64,000 bases of DNA from positions 2,297,001 to 2,361,000 of the forward strand of contig NZ_CP045644.1 in assembly GCF_009498455.1 (NCBI RefSeq), in the 5' to 3' direction. This DNA is from Variovorax paradoxus (GTDB lineage: Bacteria > Pseudomonadota > Gammaproteobacteria > Burkholderiales > Burkholderiaceae_C). This document shows, piece after piece, positions 16,301 to 25,129 of the stretch. Position numbers and translations under genes: made by a program. The stretch's first letter is position 1. The number at the start of each line of letters is the position of its first letter. The notes under the pieces were generated by a model. The model had not been told where the DNA came from and did no database searches. It was given only the letters and a program-made list of their open reading frames with translations.

Positions 16301-19151
16301 CGAGAACCGCGCCTCGCTCACCGGCGCGGCGCTGGCCGACTACGAACTCGCCGTCGGCCCCGGCGCCTACAAGGTGGCCGAACGCGCCGCACGGCGCTAC
16401 ATCGCCAACGCGAAGACAGCGCCGGGCAGCAACGCCATCGAGATCGTCAACGCGCGCGAGCACAACCTGAAGAACCTCAGCGTCGACATTCCGCGCGGCA
16501 AGTTCAGCGTGGTGACGGGCGTGAGCGGCTCGGGCAAGTCGACGCTCGCGTTCGACATTCTTTTCAACGAAGGCCAGCGCCGGTATCTCGAATCGCTCAA
16601 CGCCTATGCGCGCAGCATCGTGCAGCCCGCGGGCCGGCCCGAGGTCGATGCCGTGTACGGCATTCCGCCGACCGTGGCCATCGAGCAGCGCCTGTCGCGC
16701 GGCGGTCGCAAGAGCACGGTGGGCACCACCACCGAGGTGTGGCACTTTTTGCGCCTGCTGTACGTGAAGCTGGGCATCCAGCACTGCGTGCACGACGGCG
16801 CGGCCGTGCAGCCGCAGACGCCCGACAGCATCGCCGCGCAGCTCATGCGCAACTTCAAGGGCCAGCACATCGGCCTGCTCGCGCCGCTGGTGAGCAACCG
16901 CAAGGGCGTGTACACCGAGCTGGCCGACTGGGCGCGCCCGCGCGGCTTCACGCACCTGCGCGTGGACGGCGACTTTCTGCCGACCACGGGCTTTCCGCGC
17001 ATCGACCGCTTCAAGGAACACAGCATCGAACTGCCCGTGGCCAGCCTCGACGTGCTGCCCTCGCAGGAGAACGAGCTGCGCGCGGCGCTCACCCGCGCGC
17101 TCGAGCATGGCAAGGGCGTCGTGCATGTGCTGAGCGAACTCGACGGCCTGCGCGCCGCGATGATGGCCGGCGTGTCCGCCGCGGGCATCGGCCGCGTGCA
17201 CGTGTTCTCCACGCTGCGCGCCTGCCCGGTGTGCAGCACCAGCTATGCCGAACTCGATCCGCGCCTGTTCAGCTACAACAGCAAGCACGGCTGGTGCCCC
17301 GACTGCGTGGGCACGGGCGTGAAGCTCAGCAAGGACCAGCGCAAGGTCTTCGACGATTCGATCCGCGACGACGACAACAAGGGCCGCGAACAGACCTTCG
17401 CCGAGCCCGAGGTGGAAGACCTCGCCGACGTGGCGTGCCCGACCTGCGAAGGCACGCGCCTGAACGCCACCGCGCGCGCCGTGGGCTTCGGCACCGCGGC
17501 CGACGGCTCGGGCGGCATCGGCATCACGCAGCTGGCGCGCATGAGCGTGACCGAGGTGCGCCAGTGGTTCGAAGGGCTGGTGCTCAACGGCCGCGAAGCC
17601 GAGATCGCGCGCGACCTCGTGCCCGAGATCAAGAGCCGCCTCGAATTCCTCGAAGAGGTGGGCCTGGGTTACCTCACGCTCGACCGGGGCGCGCCCACGC
17701 TCTCGGGCGGCGAGGCGCAGCGCATCCGCCTCGCGGCGCAGCTGGGCAGCAACCTGCAAGGCGTGTGCTACGTGCTCGACGAGCCGACCATCGGCCTGCA
17801 TGCGCGCGACAACCAGATCTTGCTGAACGCGCTGCACAAGCTCGGCGAAAAGGGCAACACGCTGGTGGTGGTGGAGCACGACGAAGACACCATCCGCCGC
17901 GCCGACCACATCATCGACATCGGCCCCAGCGCCGGCAAGCGCGGCGGCCGCCTCGTGGCCGAAGGCACGGTGGCCGACATCGAGAAGGCGGGCGATTCGC
18001 AGACCGGCCGCTACCTGCGCGATGCCATCAAGCACCCGCTGCAGGCGCGCCGCCTGATTCCCTCGCCCGATCCGAAGGCGGAAGACAGCGGCAACTGGCT
18101 CACCGTGCACGGCGCCGACCTGCACAACCTGCAGGACGTGACCGCCACGCTGCCGCTGCACCGCCTCGTGGTGGTCACCGGTGTCAGCGGCTCGGGCAAA
18201 TCGACGCTCGCGCGCGACGTGCTGCTGGCCAGCGTGCAGGGCATCGTCGTGCAGCGCATGACCAAGGCCGGCCGCGACGCCGATGCCGCGGGCAAGCGCC
18301 CGGCGTGGGTCGGCTGCCGGGGCGTCGACGGCTACGCGGTCATCGACCGTGTGCTCGAGGTCGACCAGACGCCCATCGGCAAGACGCCGCGCAGCTGCCC
18401 CGCCACCTACATCGGCTTCTGGGACACCATCCGCAAGCTCTTTGCCGACACGCTCGAAGCCAGGGCGCGCGGCTACGGCCCGGCGCGCTTCAGCTTCAAC
18501 ACCGGCGAAGGCCGTTGCCCGGGCTGCGACGGCGCCGGCGTGCGCACCATCGAGATGAGCTTCCTGCCCGACGTGAAGGTGCCCTGCGAGGTCTGCCACG
18601 GCGCGCGCTTCAACCCCGAGACGCTGGCCGTGAGCTGGCGCGGCAAGAGCATCGGCGACGTGCTGAAGATGGAGGTCGACGAGGCGGTCGAGTTCTTCGC
18701 CAGCATGCCCAACATCGCGCATCCGCTGCAGTTGCTGAAGGACGTGGGCCTGGGCTACCTCACGCTGGGGCAGCCGTCGCCCACGCTGTCGGGCGGCGAG
18801 GCGCAGCGCATCAAGCTGGTGACCGAACTCAGCAAGGTGCGCGACGACATCACTCGCCGCGGCCAGAAACCGCCGCACACGCTGTACGTGCTCGACGAGC
18901 CGACCGTGGGCCTGCACATGGCCGACGTCGAGAAGCTGATCCACGTGCTGCACCGGCTGGTGAACGGCGGCCACAGCGTGGTGGTGATCGAGCACGACCT
19001 CGACGTGATCGCCGAAGCCGACTGGATCATCGACCTCGGTCCCGAGGGCGGAAACGCCGGCGGGCGCATCGTCGCGGCGGCGCCGCCGGAGGAGGTGGTG
19101 CGATTGGGTACGCACACTGGCGTAGCTCTTAAGGCTGTGTTGGCACGTTGA
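13308..19151 (+). CDS. uvrA: double-length excinuclease ABC subunit A
   Basis: A 1947-residue fusion of two UvrA halves, about twice the usual 940. UvrA is the damage-sensing ATPase of nucleotide excision repair. Four ABC modules are visible: Walker A motifs near residues 33 (GPSGSGKS), 699, 1071 and 1625 (all GVSGSGKST), each with an LSGGE signature (TLSGGEVQRINL or TLSGGEAQR) and a DEP Walker B. CxxC zinc-finger pairs such as CPTCGGSGFEH and CPGCDGAGVRT occur in both halves. Residues about 470-508, just ahead of the first signature, are encoded by a palindromic repeat. This layout is known from other Burkholderiales. The ATG at 13308 is chosen by similarity; an ATG at 13281 is possible. Confidence 0.95.
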   Translation: MTQGSIRIRGARQHNLQNLDLDIRTGEMTVVTGPSGSGKSSLVFDTLYAEGQRRYVETFSAYARQFLDRMDKPAVDKVEGVPPAIAIDQTNPVRSSRSTVGTMTELNDHLKLLYARAAQLFDRETALPVRHDSPDSIYAQIAERAAAAGDPRIVITFPVELPAGTSAEEVTQWLSASGFTRVQAEREVATPTGPRKVLDVVADRFRISSAERARVVEAIEVALKRGSGRVTVHATGADENAPTDVWKFSTGLHCPESDIRYTDPIPSMFSFNSAVGACDTCRGFGRVIGVDLGLVIPNDKLTLRAGAIKTIQTPAWKEAQDDLMRHAEAAGIPRDTPWNKLTEEQKHWVIEGTPNYKDGNWNKQWYGVRRFFGYLESKAYKMHIRVLLSKYRSYTPCPVCSGARLKLDSLIWRIGSKEDADAVLPPEKRFMPTGVKWTRAQLEALPGLCLHDLMLLPIERLRRFFDRMGLAPSPLGRAGWGHAASAKAVAVVEAESPHPNLPPAGEGARQGEAQALKLLHEEITTRLRYLHDVGIGYLTLDRQSRTLSGGEVQRINLTTALGTSLVNTLFVLDEPSIGLHPRDMNRITEAMLRLRDAGNTLVVVEHDPAVMLAADRVIDMGPGPGVRGGQIVFDGTTDMLRDADTLTGQYLGGRKKIGMGFKRLVSENTHRLILEGVREHNLKNITVDFPLARLVCVTGVSGSGKSTLIQDVLAPALMRHFGKATETPGAHDRMLGADHLGDVVFVDQSPIGKTARSNPASYVGAWDAIREIFATAALSRQRGYTASKFSFNSGDGRCPTCGGSGFEHVEMQFLSDVYLRCPDCDGKRYRPEILEVKIERKGRGYNVADILELTVAEAAALFDTDRDVLRVLQPIVDVGLDYVKLGQPVPTLSGGEAQRLKLAGFLAEAAKSATASRQMVARKGTLFLFDEPTTGLHFDDIARLMRALRKLLDAGHSLIVIEHNLDVIRASDWLIDLGPEGGEGGGEVVAEGTPEQLRENRASLTGAALADYELAVGPGAYKVAERAARRYIANAKTAPGSNAIEIVNAREHNLKNLSVDIPRGKFSVVTGVSGSGKSTLAFDILFNEGQRRYLESLNAYARSIVQPAGRPEVDAVYGIPPTVAIEQRLSRGGRKSTVGTTTEVWHFLRLLYVKLGIQHCVHDGAAVQPQTPDSIAAQLMRNFKGQHIGLLAPLVSNRKGVYTELADWARPRGFTHLRVDGDFLPTTGFPRIDRFKEHSIELPVASLDVLPSQENELRAALTRALEHGKGVVHVLSELDGLRAAMMAGVSAAGIGRVHVFSTLRACPVCSTSYAELDPRLFSYNSKHGWCPDCVGTGVKLSKDQRKVFDDSIRDDDNKGREQTFAEPEVEDLADVACPTCEGTRLNATARAVGFGTAADGSGGIGITQLARMSVTEVRQWFEGLVLNGREAEIARDLVPEIKSRLEFLEEVGLGYLTLDRGAPTLSGGEAQRIRLAAQLGSNLQGVCYVLDEPTIGLHARDNQILLNALHKLGEKGNTLVVVEHDEDTIRRADHIIDIGPSAGKRGGRLVAEGTVADIEKAGDSQTGRYLRDAIKHPLQARRLIPSPDPKAEDSGNWLTVHGADLHNLQDVTATLPLHRLVVVTGVSGSGKSTLARDVLLASVQGIVVQRMTKAGRDADAAGKRPAWVGCRGVDGYAVIDRVLEVDQTPIGKTPRSCPATYIGFWDTIRKLFADTLEARARGYGPARFSFNTGEGRCPGCDGAGVRTIEMSFLPDVKVPCEVCHGARFNPETLAVSWRGKSIGDVLKMEVDEAVEFFASMPNIAHPLQLLKDVGLGYLTLGQPSPTLSGGEAQRIKLVTELSKVRDDITRRGQKPPHTLYVLDEPTVGLHMADVEKLIHVLHRLVNGGHSVVVIEHDLDVIAEADWIIDLGPEGGNAGGRIVAAAPPEEVVRLGTHTGVALKAVLAR
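14717..14830. repeat. palindromic repeat element inside uvrA
   Basis: The left arm (14717-14751, core CTCCCCGCTGGGGAGGG then GGGTGGGGGC) is inverted as the right arm (14794-14830, GCCCCCATCCCAACC then CCCCCAGCGGGGG). The centre is about 43 bp. Each arm is itself self-complementary (CCCCGCTGGGG, CCCCCAGCGGGGG). The layout is that of intergenic REP or MITE-like elements, yet it is read through in frame and encodes a Pro/Gly-rich segment between two conserved UvrA blocks. Confidence 0.65.
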
Positions 19152-19268
19152 CGTGCGCAGGCGCACAATGGCTTGAACCCTTGGCGCAGGCGCATCCTGA
19201 ATCAGCCATGGTGGAGACCGTGTGAATGGATGAAGCGCCGTACTGGGGGCTACGCAAGGAGCCGCGCC

Positions 19269-20318
19269 ATGACCCGCTTCATCGATGTTCACAGCCTGGT
19301 TCGCCTGGTGGATGAGACCGGCGTCCCGCAATTCCTCGTCACCCTGGCCGACGCGCTGCGCGACGATTTTCTGCGCTGGCGCGAGTTCGACAAGAAGGCG
19401 CGCGTGGCCAGCCATTCGCACCTGGGCGTGATCGAACTCATGCCCGTGGCCGACGACGGCGCCTACGCTTTCAAGTACGTCAACGGCCATCCGCACAACA
19501 CGCAGGTCGGCCTGCCCACGGTCATGGCCTTCGGGGTGCTGGCCGAGGTCGACACGGGCTACCCCGTGCTGCTGTCCGAACTCACGCTCACCACCGCGCT
19601 GCGCACGGCCGCCACCTCGGCCATGGCCGCCAAGGCGCTGGCGCGGCCCGACGCGCGCAGCCTGGCCATCATCGGCAACGGCTCGCAGAGCGAGTTCCAG
19701 GCGCTGGCCTTCCATGCGCTGCTGGGCATCGGGCAGGTGCGCGTGTTCGACACCGACCCGCACGCCACCGACAAGCTGGTGCGCCACCTCGCGGCCTGCA
19801 CGCCGATGGAGATCGTGCGCGCCGGCTCCACCGCCGAGGCGGTGCGCGGCGCCGACATCGTGACCACCATCACCGCCTACCAGGGCCACGCGACGGTGCT
19901 CACGCCCGAGATGATCGAGCCCGGCATGCACATCAACGCCGTGGGCGGCGATTCGCCCGGCAAGACCGAGCTGCACCCCGATGTGCTGCGCGGCGCGCGC
20001 GTGTTCGTCGAGTACGAGCCGCAGACCCGCATCGAGGGGGAGATCCAGCAGCTGCCGCCCGACTTCCCGGTGCACGAGCTGTGGCGCGTGCTGCTGGGCG
20101 AAGTGCCGGGGCGCGAGCGGCCCGAGCAGGTGACGGTGTTCGACTCGGTCGGCTTCGCGCTGGAGGACTACACGGCGCTGCGCTGCATCCAGCAGCTGGC
20201 GCTGGAGCGCGGCGTGGGCCGGCAGATCGCGCTGGTGCCCGAGCTCGACGACCCGAAGGACCTGTTCGGTCTCACCGCCTCGGGTCGGCGCCGGGCGGTG
20301 CTGCGGCGTGCGGCATGA
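19269..20318 (+). CDS. ornithine cyclodeaminase
   Basis: A 349-residue cytosolic NAD-dependent enzyme that converts ornithine to proline and ammonia, of the mu-crystallin/OCD family. The Rossmann motif LAIIGNGSQSEFQ near residue 135, GADIVTTIT, and INAVGGDSPGKTELHP with the catalytic Asp all fit. The full length of about 350 and the GGDSPGKTEL block favour true ornithine cyclodeaminase over shorter imine reductase relatives. The ATG at 19269 follows AAGGAG at 19256-19261. The next gene starts 34 bp later and encodes an acetylpolyamine-hydrolase-like protein, so the pair may serve ornithine and polyamine breakdown. Confidence 0.88.
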   Translation: MTRFIDVHSLVRLVDETGVPQFLVTLADALRDDFLRWREFDKKARVASHSHLGVIELMPVADDGAYAFKYVNGHPHNTQVGLPTVMAFGVLAEVDTGYPVLLSELTLTTALRTAATSAMAAKALARPDARSLAIIGNGSQSEFQALAFHALLGIGQVRVFDTDPHATDKLVRHLAACTPMEIVRAGSTAEAVRGADIVTTITAYQGHATVLTPEMIEPGMHINAVGGDSPGKTELHPDVLRGARVFVEYEPQTRIEGEIQQLPPDFPVHELWRVLLGEVPGRERPEQVTVFDSVGFALEDYTALRCIQQLALERGVGRQIALVPELDDPKDLFGLTASGRRRAVLRRAA

Positions 20319-20352
20319 TGGCAGCCCCTGTCGTCACGCTTCTTGCTGCTTC

Positions 20353-21393
<1,041 letters not shown>

Positions 21394-21463
21394 GTAACCG
21401 AAGCAGCGGGAGCCCCCTCGGGCGCCGCGGCTGACGCGCAGGCGACTGCGCGGCCTGAATAGG

Positions 21464-21488
21464 CCCTGGTTTCCCCGGGAAATCAGGG
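21464..21488. promoter_or_regulatory. inverted repeat upstream of the first Bug-type gene
   Basis: CCCTGGTTTCCC is followed by its inverse GGGAAATCAGGG around a single C, with one mismatched pair. It lies 73 bp before the ATG of the binding-protein gene. It may be an operator; it could also be a weak terminator for the deacetylase gene, although only a G/C-rich sequence follows. Confidence 0.4.
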
Positions 21489-21560
21489 GAGCCCCGATTG
21501 CCTTCGACCACCGGGCCGGGCCCAATCGGCGCTTTCCCAAGTTTCAGGAACCCGTCAGCC

Positions 21561-22535
21561 ATGCTCCGCCGATCTTCGCTCCTCTGTGCCGCCACGCTTG
21601 CCGCGTGCGGCCTCGTCTCCCCGCTGGCGGCCTTTGCGCAGCAGGCCTTTCCCGCCAAGCCCATCAAGCTGGTCATCGCCTTTCCTGCCGGCGGCCCGAC
21701 CGACATCACCATGCGCCAGCTGGCCGACAACGCCAGCAAGATCCTGGGCCAGCCCGTGATCGTCGACAACAAGCCCGGCGCCGGCGGCACGCTGCCCGCG
21801 CAGGCGCTGCAGACCGCGCAGCCCGACGGCTACACCGTCGCGCAGATTCCGCTGGGCGTGTTCCGCCTGGGCTACACCACCAAGATCAACTGGGACCCGC
21901 TCAAGGACATCACGTACGTGCTGAACGTCACCGGCTATGCCTTCGGCATCGTCGTGCCGGCCGACAGCCCCTTCAAGACCTGGGCCGACTTCGTCGCCTA
22001 TGCCAAGGCCAACCCCGGCAAGCTCACCTACGGCTCGACCGGCAACCTGACCAGCCCGCACCTCACGACCGAGATCATTGCGCAGAAGGCCGGCATCACG
22101 CTGCAGCACGTGCCCTACAAGGGCAGCGCCGACCTGATGCTGGCCGTGGTCAGCGGCCAGCTCATGGCCGCGGCCGACAGCACCGGCTTCGCGCCGCAGG
22201 TCGAGGCCGGCAAGCTGCGCGTGCTCAACACCTGGGGCGACAAGCGCCTGGCCAAGTTCCCCGACGCGCCCACGCTCAAAGAGCTGGGCTACGACGTGGT
22301 GCAGAACTCGCCCTTCGGCATCGGCGCGCCCAAGGGCACGCCGCCCGAGGTCGTGAAGAAGCTGCACGACGCCTTCAAGCAGGCGATGGAAGAACCGAGC
22401 TACGTCGCGTCGCTCGGCCGCTACGACATGCTGCCCAACTACATGAGCTCGGCCACGTACACCAAGTTCGCGCAGGACACGGTAGTGCGCGAGAAGGTGA
22501 TCATCGACAAGCTGGGGTTGGCGAAGGAGAAGTGA
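21561..22535 (+). CDS. Bug/TctC-family periplasmic binding protein
   Basis: A 324-residue periplasmic receptor of the tripartite tricarboxylate transporter group. The signal peptide runs to AAFAQ near residue 28. The mature start FPAKPIKLVIAFPAGGPTDITMRQLA is the Bug hallmark, followed by DNKPGAGGTLPAQAL. Burkholderiales carry large numbers of these, most without adjacent TctA/TctB membrane genes, as here. Ligands are usually carboxylates or amides; none can be named. The ATG at 21561 starts the signal peptide. Confidence 0.9.
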   Translation: MLRRSSLLCAATLAACGLVSPLAAFAQQAFPAKPIKLVIAFPAGGPTDITMRQLADNASKILGQPVIVDNKPGAGGTLPAQALQTAQPDGYTVAQIPLGVFRLGYTTKINWDPLKDITYVLNVTGYAFGIVVPADSPFKTWADFVAYAKANPGKLTYGSTGNLTSPHLTTEIIAQKAGITLQHVPYKGSADLMLAVVSGQLMAAADSTGFAPQVEAGKLRVLNTWGDKRLAKFPDAPTLKELGYDVVQNSPFGIGAPKGTPPEVVKKLHDAFKQAMEEPSYVASLGRYDMLPNYMSSATYTKFAQDTVVREKVIIDKLGLAKEK

Positions 22536-22861
22536 GGCGGAGGGAACACGACAGCCGCGGCCACGGTCGCTGCTGAACATGGATTCCGCCGGTTTCTATG
22601 CACGTCGTCGACGACGTGTATAGAAATTCGATTTTTCTATGCACGTTTCGGCCTGCGCCATGCAGCGCCTACCCCGATCCCCGATCGGTGTCCCGAACTC
22701 ACCCCCTAAAACCCTCTGCAATTTAGGCGTTAACCCTATGTAATCCCTTTGTCTTCCAGCGAAGGAAAACTCGGACCCAGTCTCGCGGCGGCATCGCCCG
22801 GACGTCCCACTGTCGCGCCCGATGTCGGTGCAGCGACTTTCCCATCCCTGGAGTGACACGA
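22536..22861 (+). other. porin upstream region
   Basis: About 325 bp with no gene. It holds the long palindrome with an extra half-site described separately and an A+T-richer stretch at about 22715-22775 where the porin promoter probably lies. I cannot assign a clear -35/-10 pair. Confidence 0.6.
22593..22646. promoter_or_regulatory. 34-bp palindrome plus a third half-site upstream of the porin
   Basis: TTTCTATGCACGTCGTC (22593-22609) is followed immediately by its inverse (22610-22626) with a single mismatched pair in 17. A third copy of the outer 13 bases, TTTCTATGCACGT, lies at 22634-22646, 41 bp after the first. No T-run follows. The arrangement suits a multi-dimer operator, but could also be a mobile-element end. 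Confidence 0.55.
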
Positions 22862-24058
22862 ATGAAAAAATCCCTGCTTGTTCTGGCTGCCATCGCAGCC
22901 TGCGGCGCCGCGTCGGCGCAATCGACCGTGACCCTGTTCGGCGTGGTCGATGCCGCCTACCGCAACGTAGCGAACAAGAGCGTTTCGACCAACCCCTTCG
23001 GCCCCGCCTACAGCGTGAAGGCCAGCCGCACCGAGCTGGCAAATTCGGGCCTGAGCTCGAGCCGTCTCGGCTTCCGCGGCGTGGAAGACCTGGGCGGCGG
23101 CCTGTCGGCCAGCTTCTGGCTCGAAGCCCCGATCACCAACGACGACGGCGCCACCGGCGTGTCGAGCTTCACCCGCCGTTCGACGGTGAGCCTGGCAGGC
23201 AGCTTCGGCGAACTGCGCCTGGGCCGCGACAAGACCGCGACGGTGATGAACGAAGAACAGTTCGATCCGTTCGGCGACACCGGCATCGGCGGCTCGCTGA
23301 TCATCGACGCCAACGAAGCCAGCCTGTCGGGCAGCGGCTACGGCAGCAACAGCACCTACAAGCGCGCCAGCAACATGGTGCAGTACTTCCTGCCGCGCCT
23401 GGGCGGCCTGTACGGCAACGTGGCCTACGGCCTGGCCGAGCAGACGCGCCTGTCGCCCGACACCGCCGCCAGCACCAACACCGGCCGCCACATCGGCGGG
23501 CGCCTGGGCTACACGACGGGTCCGTTCGACATCGCCGCCAGCTACGCGCAGAACGACACCAGTTTCACGACCGGCAGCGGCGCCGCCGCGGTGGCACGTC
23601 CGGGCAAGATCAAGACCTTCAACCTCGGCGCGACCTACGACTTCGGCGTGGCCAAGCTGTTCGGTGAAGTCTCGCGTTCGAAGGACGAGCGCAACGCGCT
23701 GAACATCTTCTCCACCGGCCAGGACGTGGACCTCACGGGCTACCTGCTGGGCGTGACCGTGCCGATCGGCCCGGGCGTGATCCGCGCGTCGTACTCGCAC
23801 GTCAAGTACGACTTCAACCGCGTGCCCGTGTTCGGCGTGAACAACGCCGACCCGAAGGCCAGCAAGCTCGCGCTGGGCTACGTGCACAACCTGTCCAAGC
23901 GCACCGCGCTGTACGGCACGGTCGCGCGCGTCAGCAACAAGAACGGCGCCGGCCTCACGGTGGGTGCAGGCCCGTCGTACGCCACCACGTTCAACCGCAC
24001 GGCGCTGCAGGCCAAGAGCTCGATGGGCTACGAGTTCGGCATCCGCCACACGTTCTGA
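22862..24058 (+). CDS. Gram-negative general porin
   Basis: A 398-residue outer-membrane beta-barrel. The signal peptide MKKSLLVLAAIAACGAASAQ is typical, and the mature start STVTLFGVVDAAYRNV is the hallmark of trimeric Burkholderiales porins of the Omp32/OpcP type. SSRLGFRGVEDLGGGLSA and the C-terminal GYEFGIRHTF with its final Phe, needed for outer-membrane assembly, are present. The ATG at 22862 is chosen because the signal peptide begins there; a GTG three codons upstream is in frame. It is followed by a strong terminator. Confidence 0.94.
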   Translation: MKKSLLVLAAIAACGAASAQSTVTLFGVVDAAYRNVANKSVSTNPFGPAYSVKASRTELANSGLSSSRLGFRGVEDLGGGLSASFWLEAPITNDDGATGVSSFTRRSTVSLAGSFGELRLGRDKTATVMNEEQFDPFGDTGIGGSLIIDANEASLSGSGYGSNSTYKRASNMVQYFLPRLGGLYGNVAYGLAEQTRLSPDTAASTNTGRHIGGRLGYTTGPFDIAASYAQNDTSFTTGSGAAAVARPGKIKTFNLGATYDFGVAKLFGEVSRSKDERNALNIFSTGQDVDLTGYLLGVTVPIGPGVIRASYSHVKYDFNRVPVFGVNNADPKASKLALGYVHNLSKRTALYGTVARVSNKNGAGLTVGAGPSYATTFNRTALQAKSSMGYEFGIRHTF

Positions 24059-24131
24059 TGGTCTGTGCGGTCGCGCAGCGCGCGACCGCACCCCTGCAAG
24101 TTTCTCCAAGGGTCGTTCAACCGGTCCATTC

Positions 24132-24157
24132 GGCCCGCCTCGTGCGGGCCTTTTTTT
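24132..24157 (+). terminator. intrinsic terminator after the porin
   Basis: GGCCCGC and GCGGGCC form a 7-bp stem around CTCGT, followed by seven T. It lies about 75 bp after the porin stop and just ahead of the convergent HAD gene. Confidence 0.88.
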
Positions 24158-24185
24158 CGTCTGCGACCTTGGAAAAAGGCGCGGC

Positions 24186-25019
24186 TCAGCGCGCCGACAG
24201 CACCGCGTGCGCAGCCTCGGCAAACCCCGCGCCGCGCTCGCCCTGCGTCACGTAGCGCGGCAGGTGCTCCAGCTGCGGCACGAAGCGCGCGACGTTCGCC
24301 ACGCCGATGCTGTGCGCGAAGCTGCGGAACATCAGCTGGTCGTTGGTGGAGTCGCCCACGTAGGCCCAGCGGTCCCTCTCGTCGTCGAGCGTGCGGCCCC
24401 AGAGTTCGCGCACGATCCAGCGCGCGCCTTCGAGCTTGTCGTTGTCGCCGTACCAGCCGTTGATGTGGATGCTGCTCACGGTGGCGTGCATGCCTTCGCC
24501 GCGCATCAGCGCGACGACGCGCGCGATGGTGTCGTCGTCGAGCGTCACGAACTCGCTGTGGTCGATCGCGATGTCGGTCTCGCGCCCGGGCGAGTCGGTG
24601 GCGCGGCCGGCGCCGGGAATCTCGCGCTCGATGCGTGCCAGCACGGCCTGCATGCGCGCGAAGTTGGCGGCGCGCGTGGCGGCGTCCTGCTGGTAGCGCT
24701 TCTCGACACTGCCGCCCGTGGCGGGCCGCAGCGCCACCGCGCCGTTCTCGGCCACGATCGCATCGACCGGCCAGCTGTTCACGAACGGCAGGCTCCAGCC
24801 CACGGGCCGGCCGGTGATCGCAACCACCGCGAGGCCCGCGGCCTTGAGGTCGGCCAGCGCCTTCAATGCGTCGGGCGTGATCGCGCCGTCGGTGGTGAGC
24901 GTGTCGTCGATGTCGGTGAACACGCCGGTGAGCGCCGCGCGCGCGTCGGCGGGCCAGCGCGCGAGCGGCAACAGGTGGTGGGGCGAAGCGGGCAGGGGAG
25001 GCGAAGGCATCGAAGGCAT
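24186..25019 (-). CDS. HAD-superfamily IIB phosphatase
   Basis: A 277-residue cytosolic hydrolase. Motif I TDIDDTLTTDG near residue 35, motif II ITGRP near 69 and the late GDSTNDQLMF are those of Cof-type or sucrose/mannosyl-phosphoglycerate phosphatases (HAD subclass IIB). The nucleophile is the first Asp of DID. Substrate unknown; sugar phosphates are usual for the class. The chosen start gives a short Pro/Ser-rich N-terminus; the Met at 25010 is an equally possible start. It is divergent from the ABC exporter operon, with about 110 bp between. Confidence 0.83.
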   Translation of the reverse strand: MPSMPSPPLPASPHHLLPLARWPADARAALTGVFTDIDDTLTTDGAITPDALKALADLKAAGLAVVAITGRPVGWSLPFVNSWPVDAIVAENGAVALRPATGGSVEKRYQQDAATRAANFARMQAVLARIEREIPGAGRATDSPGRETDIAIDHSEFVTLDDDTIARVVALMRGEGMHATVSSIHINGWYGDNDKLEGARWIVRELWGRTLDDERDRWAYVGDSTNDQLMFRSFAHSIGVANVARFVPQLEHLPRYVTQGERGAGFAEAAHAVLSAR

Positions 25020-25129
25020 GGGGCGGAATTCTCGGGAGGGCCCGTGATCGTACCGGCGCTTTCGTGTAGCATCCCGCCCCCGCCGCGCTTTCAGGGCCGG
25101 CGCGGCGCTCTCGCTCTGTTCCTCTCACC

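Noticed and set aside
14744..19132. 1462-codon frame in a second plus-strand frame of uvrA
   Set aside because: Arg/Gly-rich shadow without domains; no ribosome binding site.
13119..20075. 2318-codon open frame opposite uvrA
   Set aside because: Antisense reading of a G+C-rich gene, with low-complexity His/Arg/Ala composition and no domain. The sense strand has perfect UvrA motifs.
22593..22646. Intrinsic terminator for the first Bug-type gene
   Set aside because: The palindrome has no loop space and no T-run directly after it; the additional half-copy also argues against it.
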